A stretch of 64,000 nucleotides of DNA, from NCBI GenBank assembly GCA_001792895.1, contig MARA01000029.1:248001-312000 (forward strand), given 5' to 3'. How positions within the stretch are numbered: position 1 is the first letter of the stretch; each line of letters opens with the position of its first letter. Made by a program: the position numbers and the translations under genes. The notes beneath the pieces are model-generated. The model worked only from the letters and a program-made list of their open reading frames with translations, ran no database searches and was not told where the DNA came from. Shown in pieces: positions 57,895 through 64,000 of this stretch. The DNA comes from Lentinus brumalis (taxonomy: Eukaryota; Basidiomycota; Agaricomycetes; Polyporales; Polyporaceae).

Positions 57895-58737
57895 CTAAAA
57901 AAGACGTATAACCTCAGGGCCACCGCCAGAGTCGACCCTGGCAGTGCGCGCATGAATACGCCCCTCCGACCTATCGCCTACATCTCCATCGTCTCCGCGA
58001 GTCTTCTTCGGCTTGGCAAATGACTTCGGAGTGGGGCACTCACGGATGTAGTGGCCGGCACCGCCGCACTGGTGGCAGGTGACCTCCGAGCGAGCGATGA
58101 ACGCACTGAGCCCCGAGGTGTCCATGACGCTGGACTGGGCGCGCGCAAGCTGGGCCTCGAAGCCGGTGATCCGAGTCGTGACGTCCTTGATTGTGAGCGA
58201 ATCGAACGGGAGTGATTCGAGCTGAGTGAGGACGGGGGCGTACTGCGGGGGAAGACCCTCAGTGATGACGAGGATCGTGTCGACGACCGTGGCAGGGCAG
58301 GGGGTGTGGGAGAGCTCGAGGGCTCGAGAGCGGACACGGCCGATCCAGCTGATGGCGGACTCGCCCTCGGTCTTGACCATGCGAAGGAACGAGCGACGGA
58401 GGGAGAGAGCGGAGTTGACGGAGGAGGAACGATGTACCTGTTCGAGTCCTTCCCACATTTCGCGAGGGTTTTCCATGCCCATGACGAAAGGGACTTGGGA
58501 GGGGTCGATCGCGAGGATTATCTTCGACCTTGCTAACTCCCGCTTCTTCTGCAGCACCTGTACGCCCTTCGGACCCTTCGGGAAGAGCTCCTCGGTCGGC
58601 ACCTCGGATACGGGCCGGACGACGTCGTAGAGGTCGAGTGCGGTGAGGACGGCGGTCATCTGGATGCGCCAGATCTCGTAGTTGCCTTCGACCAGCCGCA
58701 TGACGCGGTGTTCGCTGGCGCTAGGCTTTTCGTCCAT
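57895..58737 (-). CDS. Copia-type Gag polyprotein (UBN2-like, CCHC zinc knuckle)
   Basis: Intact 280-residue frame from ATG 58737: MDEKPSASEHRVMRLVEGNY followed by WRIQMTAVLTALDLYDVV, the usual start of copia Gag. PREMWEGLEQVHRSSS and SLRRSFLRMVKTEGESAISW belong to the UBN2/retrotran_gag region. Near residue 230 CHQCGGAGHYIREC forms a C-x2-C-x4-H-x4-C zinc knuckle for RNA binding. The protein ends soon after and the 3' LTR begins 26 bp downstream, so no pol follows. It would form virus-like particles in the cytoplasm, if expressed. Confidence 0.9.
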   Translation of the reverse strand: MDEKPSASEHRVMRLVEGNYEIWRIQMTAVLTALDLYDVVRPVSEVPTEELFPKGPKGVQVLQKKRELARSKIILAIDPSQVPFVMGMENPREMWEGLEQVHRSSSVNSALSLRRSFLRMVKTEGESAISWIGRVRSRALELSHTPCPATVVDTILVITEGLPPQYAPVLTQLESLPFDSLTIKDVTTRITGFEAQLARAQSSVMDTSGLSAFIARSEVTCHQCGGAGHYIRECPTPKSFAKPKKTRGDDGDVGDRSEGRIHARTARVDSGGGPEVIRLF

Positions 58738-58907
58738 GTTGGAGGAAGGGGGACAGATAGACGGGTGAAGGAGGAATGGGGGACGAGTAGGGACAGGCGG
58801 CTAGATGTCGAGTAGCGCGTAGTCGGACTGCGGTGGCTCGGGAGGCTTCCAACCGTTTGCGAGCGGTTGAGTGCGAGTGGCGAACGAGACAGAGCGAGCG
58901 TTATGCA

Positions 58908-58919
58908 GGGCTCATAACC
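58908..58919 (-). other. Primer-binding site matching the initiator tRNA-Met anticodon arm
   Basis: GGTTATGAGCCC on the minus strand, directly next to the 5' LTR, is complementary to GGGCTCATAACC of the initiator tRNA-Met anticodon stem-loop. Priming from a half-tRNA is the known mode of Drosophila copia and yeast Ty5. Confidence 0.75.
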
Positions 58920-60655
58920 TGTTGAAAACAGGCGAGCGCGAGCGGGGGCGACGACGAGCGAGGCAAGCGGGATACAACAACTTAGAGATCCACACTACAT
59001 ACGAGCACATTGAGTAGACGCTATCGAAATAAGGTTCTCGGCCTTGTCCGAGCTGTACAGGACCGGAGTCCGGCGGACCGCGCCTCCGTGCGACCGGTCC
59101 TGGGGTTACCACCTAGGGCAGGGGAGGACTGGGCCTCTCAGGTCGATTCTTTGTACATGGGAAATAGGTCTGAGAGGACCCCTCCTCTGCGGACGTCTGC
59201 TTGTGTCTAAGAATAGAATGTTCGGCTCCGGGTGCCGGAGCCTCGTGGCTTGCCTTTTTCGACCACTCATCCTACGACCGCGCGGGCGTCTGAAGCTGCG
59301 TCCTTTGCTCCACTTGTATTTTACACTCTGTAGCTCATCTTACAGTCATTCAATCGATTACAGCTTGCTTTTAATGTTTTGGGGTACACTCGCACATGTG
59401 CAGGAATGCCTGCACGGACGTCCATACTGACCATACCACCGGACGACTGTAGGGACATCAGACCCGACCTCCGGAGGGACATCGGGCATCCAAATCCGTC
59501 CTGATCCTCTTGGGTTGACGCTCAAAATTTGCTTTTACACTGGTATGTTCTGTGGGCTGTATTTTGGCCTGAACAACCTATAATTGCGACCATGAGCTCA
59601 TAGAAATGCCCGGATTATACCAGCAACAAAGGGTGGTGTACTACACACCAGAAAGTAGAAATGCGAACCACCTCTGTTCAGCATAAGCGCTCTAATATAC
59701 AGGTAAAACATATATCCACCTTGTTCTCACTGATATGACCTCTGTTGTTGCTTCAGTGGAGTCCCAAGCAGTCTAGGTCTCATGCTGACTTGGTTCCTAC
59801 ATGCAGGAGGACAATGAAGGTGCACATATTCAAGGTATGCACTCAGTATGCACTTCAGTATACTGCACTATATGAACTATTAATGCATTCCTGGCAGAAC
59901 AGATACACAATGTGAAAAGACCCTAGAGAAGACTGTCAAAAACAGCCTGTATCGCTACAACAGGTCTCCACAGCCCTGCAAAATATTTATGGGTACACAG
60001 CTACAGCTTCCGAGGGTCTGAAGGGTATGTCAGAAATTTAAAACATTCAGTGGGATTGATATTCGAGCTTTGATTGGCTGCTGACAGCAGGTACCCGCAC
60101 CCGGACGAGGCGGCTCGAACGCCGACAATAATCCAAATCGGGGATGCTTCCCAGACCTACATAGTGCCGTGAAGTCCGGGATCAGGCAAGCGGACGTGGG
60201 ACCAGACGTCCGTAGCGGACGTCTGACCAGCGGTCGGTATGGACGTCCGAGTTTCCAGGTTACTTACTCAATGATTGCAGAAGTTGTTTGAAGTAACCTT
60301 CTGGATTGTGGCTGTGATTTCACGCTATCAGGCAATTACATCGGCTTCTGGCATCGCTCAAACGCTTGCTGATGGTCTACAGAGTCTGCTTAATATACAT
60401 GACAACGAGGCACCACAACGCGCGGGGCAGGGAGGCAGCGGAGGTGGAGGGCGGGCAGCGGCGCGGAGACGATGGCGCCCATCCCGAAGGCAGCGGACAG
60501 CCTAGAAGAGGCGATAGCGCCCAGGCCATATTTGGATTTGGCTGCGGGAAGTCCGTGCAGGGAGGGGTCCTCTCAGGAGGATTTCCCATGTACAACGAAG
60601 CTACCTGAGAGGGGGTCTGATCCCCTGCCTGGGGTGGGGGTTACCACTTTCAACA
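58920..60655 (-). repeat. Copia 5' LTR, interrupted by a nested TIR element
   Basis: Same sequence as the 3' LTR up to ggggttaccac (59112); the last part (ttaccactttcaaca) follows the nested element. Confidence 0.88.
59113..60636. mobile_element. Nested TIR DNA element (~1.52 kb) inside the copia LTR
   Basis: The two ends are imperfect inverted repeats of about 80 bp: the left has gcaggggaggactgggcctc and ttgtacatgggaaat, the right has the reverse complements near 60560-60636. The LTR bases gggttaccac are present on both sides. Because the element may itself begin CCACC, the target duplication can be read as GGGTTA (6 bp) up to GGGGTTACCAC (11 bp), so hAT, MULE or another superfamily cannot be decided. 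No transposase frame is present. Confidence 0.75.
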
Positions 60656-61406
60656 TGTCATAGCTCATGCTACACAAATTGATCAAACGGCCATAGGTCG
60701 CCGGCAACGCTTCCGACATAAGCGTAGACATCACGAAAGGTTTCCTTGTCGGCGGAGAATCCGCGGGCGCAAGCCTAGCAGCCGGAGTCGCTTTGAAGGC
60801 CCGTGACGACGCCTTCTTCAGCGGTAAGAACATCACCGGGCAGTGGCTCCAGGAGCCCATAGTCTGCCACCCCGACGCCTACCCCGAGGAGTACAAGGCA
60901 GACTTCCGTGCGTTCGGAGAAAATTCGGGCACGCCGCTGCTCAGCAGCGAGCTCTGCAGGCTCTTGCTAGGTGAGCAAGCTGCTGTTCGAACACGCATAT
61001 GCCCAGTCGAATGCAGTTGTTGACGATGTTTCTCCCGCCCGTCGGCAGACATGTACGGGGCTCCGCCGACGGACGTGGGCACATACCCGCTGCTGGCGCC
61101 CTCGCATGCGGGCCTCCCACCGGCATTCATCCAGGTACAAGAGTGCGACCCCTTGCACGATGACGGCGTCGTCTACGAGAAGGCTCTCCATGCGGCCGGG
61201 GTCAAGACGCGGCTCATACAGTGAGTCCGCATCTGCGACGTGCTGCGATGATGCATGCTGACCGTGATCATCGTGGCGTCGGTAGGAACCGGGGCACCCT
61301 GCACGGCTTCCACTACAACTTCTTCGACACGGCTGCAGCGCAGAAGCAGGACCGTGACGTGAGGGACGGCCTGCGGTGGTTGCTCAGTGTCGGACAGACC
61401 TCGTGA

Positions 61407-63508
61407 GTCTGCCGGTGCTGCCATTGGGAGTCAAGGCTGTGGAGCTTCAGGGTGGTCTCGAATTCGGTCCAGCCTCAGCGACTGTATAGTATCTCGGATG
61501 TCGAGATGGCATAAACACATCCTTGACGGGCGCATGGCGAATCATCCGGCTGCGGCCGGGATAGCCACTGCGCTGGTCGACCTCGCTTGGAAGGCATGGG
61601 ATGGTCTAGGCTTGTCTAAAGTGGCGAGCGACATTTCGACATGCATGTGAAGGGCGATCATCTGAATGCACGAGGCTGCGACACGCTTCCACGAGATGGT
61701 GACCGAGACTACATGCCAACCGCACTCGTAATAAAAATACGAAGTACTGAACACGCGCAACTTGGCATGCACGGGCGATGGTGTAGAGATGATGAAGTGA
61801 GGCACTGTCGCGGTACGAGGAATTGATTGCTCCAGACCGCTGCGGGCAAATCTCGCCAGTCGGACCTCTGAACATATGGCAGTACCGTTACAGATCCTGA
61901 CCCAGCGGTCGAGGCGCACGCCAACGAAGCGCATACGCGCGACAAATGCAACGAAAAAAAGCGTTGTCGGCTACCGCCAAGCCTCAGTTGAGCTCCAGCA
62001 GACGACGGTACGGTACGAGGTGAGTTCGGACGCATCATGCATCATGCATCATGCACATGGCCCGTAGCTTTAGTGGGTGTTTCACGCTTTATTCACGGAT
62101 CCCACTTAGATAGCTCTGCGAATGTACGCTGTCTTTGCTCGAGGACAGCATAAAGCAGCCATCGGTATACAGACCGAGACTATCGTCCTGCAAGCGGGCT
62201 GCCGCCCCGCCTCTACAGATCCCACCAGGACCTGTAGCGACACGAGGACATGCAGAAGTGAGACCGCGTACATCTTGGAACCATCCTGTGTGCATCCACA
62301 AGGACGAAGCACGGAATCATTCGCTCGGTACGAGCCAAGTCGGCGGCGATGCTGTCACACAGGCCGAAGCGACTTTCAAAACGCCTGTCTCATGTCTACG
62401 ACTTCGTAACGGACGATACATAACTCTGCGATGCGCCCATGGGGATAGGCGACATCCGGTAGATGGAGACGTGGTGAAATGGCCGCTGCGTGCAGACCAG
62501 AAGTGAACAAGACATATTCGCGAGGCACATCCGCATAACAGCGGGCATCCGAAAACGGGCATCCACTCATCGAGCAGGCATCCGCGGGGCCGTGTCGCTC
62601 CTGCGCGGGACGTATCATGGGAAATAGGGGCTAGCAGCCGATGTGTAGGGTGCATCCAACCCAATGACGATCCATCCATCCTCGTAGAGCCGTCCTACTT
62701 CTTCCAATGCGTCCTTAGCACGTCTCTGCGGCATTTTGGATCGTCATATGGGCATGCTTCGGACTTCTGGGCTCGAGTGATGGAGAGGGAAGGTAAAGAA
62801 GAAGGAAGTCGAGGTTCATCCGAATGTTATAGCTGCTCGGGAGCGCTCGCATAGATCTGATCGGGGGGCTATCGGCTTGGGATCCTAACAGAGACAAACA
62901 TCGGCCAGACGCGCCAGCCTCCCACTAGGCAGCGAGAACTTCCTTCCGTCCACCACAGACACACCTGTCCCTTAATTCTTTACACATCGTGCACCCGCCA
63001 GAAAACCGGCGGGTGAAAGGGATGTGATAGTCCAGGCTGGGCTAACCATTCACCGTTTCGAGGCCTAAGCGCTCGCGAAAACAAAGGAAAGTTATCCTCC
63101 GCCTGGACGAAACATTTCTTTCACCGACCAGGTTTTCTAGCGGTGCACGTCGTGTTATGATCATACTGCTTGTCTTCTTTCCACAACATGGCGCTCTGGC
63201 CTGGCATGGTCAAGTGCCAGACTATTTCAAGACTCATCGAACATCTCACTCGTGCATGGAGGCTTGCCATCGCGACAACTATGGACGAAGTTGTGGGTGA
63301 ATAGGTTCTGCAGCTGTGGTAGCAAGTTACAAGGTATGTGTACACAATGCACTCGGGTTCTCCGCGCGCACCTTTGACTTTCTCAAAAGTCCGATTCATG
63401 ACGTGCCGAGGAGCGAGGCGCCGTGCTCTATGACCGGGAAGCTGCAGCATGATCAGTTCTGATTGCGAAAGTTCAACGAACCATTGCCTCCACGTCTGAA
63501 ATCTTGTC
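61407..63508. other. Intergenic, nothing recognised
   Basis: 2.1 kb with only short frames on both strands and no motif or splice pattern that I can assign. A small triplicated gcatcat motif occurs at about 62031-62051, and gcacccgccagaaaaccggcgggtg near 62991 forms a short palindrome. Confidence 0.4.
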
Positions 63509-64000
63509 TCATAGTTGCTCCAGCATGCTTTTCAAGACAACCTTGGGCTTTCTGAGCAGCGTCGTCTGGATACCTTCGGCCTTCTTCTCCTCCCTCGTCA
63601 ACCCCAGCTGAGTCGTGCAAAGCACCTGCCCGGCAGACGGTGACGCCTTCGGATCGCCCCATTCGTCGTCCATCGTCACCGGATTAAAGACAGCCTCGGG
63701 GACTACGACGACCGCTATGAGATCACAGGATAGTATGATCTCGCCCGAGATCTGCTGGAAGTCGAGTGTACGTTCTGCTATCTCGCGAAGTGGAGATGCG
63801 AACGCCTTCCTCACCGCGGAGTACACGGCCTCGGGCGGACCAGATACGCGGCAGGCGACAAGCACATCAGCAGCGAGTCTCGCAAGCTTCTTGGCGTGCC
63901 GTTCGTGCTCCGCATCTCCCACACCTGCGATGACTTTCGCGCTCTCGCGGCAGATAGCTCGCCATCGACCGGCGACCGACTGAGGCACTAGCGCAGGACG
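63509..64000 (-). CDS. Unidentified protein, 5' end outside window
   Basis: Open on the minus strand from the window edge to a stop at 63509, about 160 residues. It contains HAKKLARLAADVLVACRVSG, LDFQQISGEIILSCDLIAVV and AEGIQTTLLRKPKVVLKSML. I do not recognise a family. Codon use is like that of the neighbouring genes (GC-rich third positions), which supports a real gene. It may be the last exon of a larger one. Confidence 0.5.
   Translation of the reverse strand, partial: RPALVPQSVAGRWRAICRESAKVIAGVGDAEHERHAKKLARLAADVLVACRVSGPPEAVYSAVRKAFASPLREIAERTLDFQQISGEIILSCDLIAVVVVPEAVFNPVTMDDEWGDPKASPSAGQVLCTTQLGLTREEKKAEGIQTTLLRKPKVVLKSMLEQL

Larger units (their letters stand above)
57668..60655 (-). 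mobile_element. Gag-only Ty1/copia retrotransposon (TR-GAG-like), with a nested element
   Basis: LTRs begin TGTTGAAA and end TTTCAACA; the whole is flanked by the 5-bp duplication TGTCA (57663-57667 and 60656-60660). The left (3') LTR is 201 bp (57668-57868). The right (5') LTR starts at 58920 and is interrupted after 59112 by another element, ending at 60655. The LTRs match wherever I compared them. Between them is only a gag gene (minus), a primer-binding site next to the 5' LTR and a short purine tract (aaggggcg) before the 3' LTR. There is no protease, integrase or reverse transcriptase, so it must be moved by a partner element. It sits in an intron of esterase copy 5. Confidence 0.9.
55534..61406 (+). 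pseudogene. Alpha/beta-hydrolase-3 (HSL-type) esterase, copy 5, split by two transposons
   Basis: ATG 55534 gives MNLDPEIAAALAATPALTN. Exon 2 runs VVDDRRVPVEGGDILVRVV to TFPVLVWYH and is cut at 55890 by TIR element C. Beyond it the text resumes with GGG-type glycines, VVGDVTMDDYHLRTVAVDLR, VNVEYR and APEHPFPAAFNDSYAALKW. The next intron holds the copia element (57668-60655). Later exons read GFLVGGESAGASLAAGVAL (nucleophile motif GESAG instead of GDSAG), FIQVQECDPLHDDGVVYEK and GTLHGFHYNFFDTA (His), ending WLLSVGQTS with the stop at 61404-61406. Element C brings an in-frame TAG about 19 codons into it, so only the N-terminal ~100 residues can be made. The other exons show no damage, so inactivation is recent. 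Confidence 0.85.

Noticed and set aside
59113..60636. Firm assignment of the nested element to MULE by a 9-11 bp duplication.
   Set aside because: The element's first bases may equal the target (CCAC), so a 6-bp duplication is equally consistent.
1..64000. Secondary-metabolite gene cluster (PKS/NRPS/terpene synthase).
   Set aside because: No backbone enzyme or cytochrome P450 was found; esterases and possible oxygenases alone do not make a cluster.

Overview
This is a stretch of nuclear DNA from a filamentous mushroom-forming fungus (Basidiomycota, Agaricomycetes; the gene mix would suit Polyporales). The evidence is genes cut by many ~48-65 nt GT-AG introns, GC-rich coding sequence, numerous F-box/LRR proteins, three DUF4246 genes, five alpha/beta-hydrolase-3 (HSL-type) esterases, and copia, LINE and TIR transposons. 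There are no bacterial operons and no CRISPR array.

Layout. 0-9.9 kb is a conserved housekeeping/chromatin part: an F-box/LRR gene cut by the window edge, protein farnesyltransferase beta subunit (minus), a tRNA-Thr(AGT) gene with a 10-nt intron, an EZH2-type histone methyltransferase (minus) and a SMYD-like SET protein with a probable frameshift. 10-27.6 kb holds F-box, DUF4246 and esterase genes in two repeats of the same trio, separated by a TMEM184/DUF300 membrane protein and a low-complexity gene. 27.9-41.5 kb is transposon-rich: two 1312-bp copies of one TIR element (one inside an intron of an F-box gene), a decayed LINE, and an AT-rich, apparently CpG-depleted island with a foldback element and a two-phase tandem repeat. 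41.5-53.1 kb returns to the F-box / esterase / DUF4246 theme plus a beta-lactamase-fold gene. 55.5-61.4 kb is a fifth esterase gene split by a 1451-bp TIR element in an exon and a gag-only copia element in an intron; the copia right LTR carries a further TIR element. The right edge holds an unidentified partial gene.

Two ideas tie the window together. (1) An F-box + DUF4246 + HSL-type esterase set occurs three times with changed order and strand, so it looks like a duplicated gene module; a shared function is untested. (2) Many otherwise clean genes carry single-base losses, several in G/C runs (DUF4246 copies 1 and 2, esterase 3, an F-box gene). This suggests either a polishing problem in the assembly or recent parallel decay, so each 'pseudogene' label here is provisional.

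The three TIR elements (27914-29225, 29950-31261, 55891-57341) share the terminus CATCAG and a 2-bp target duplication (TG, GA, CA). For the third, removing the element and one CA restores the esterase HGGG motif. I regard them as non-autonomous members of one CACTA-like group.
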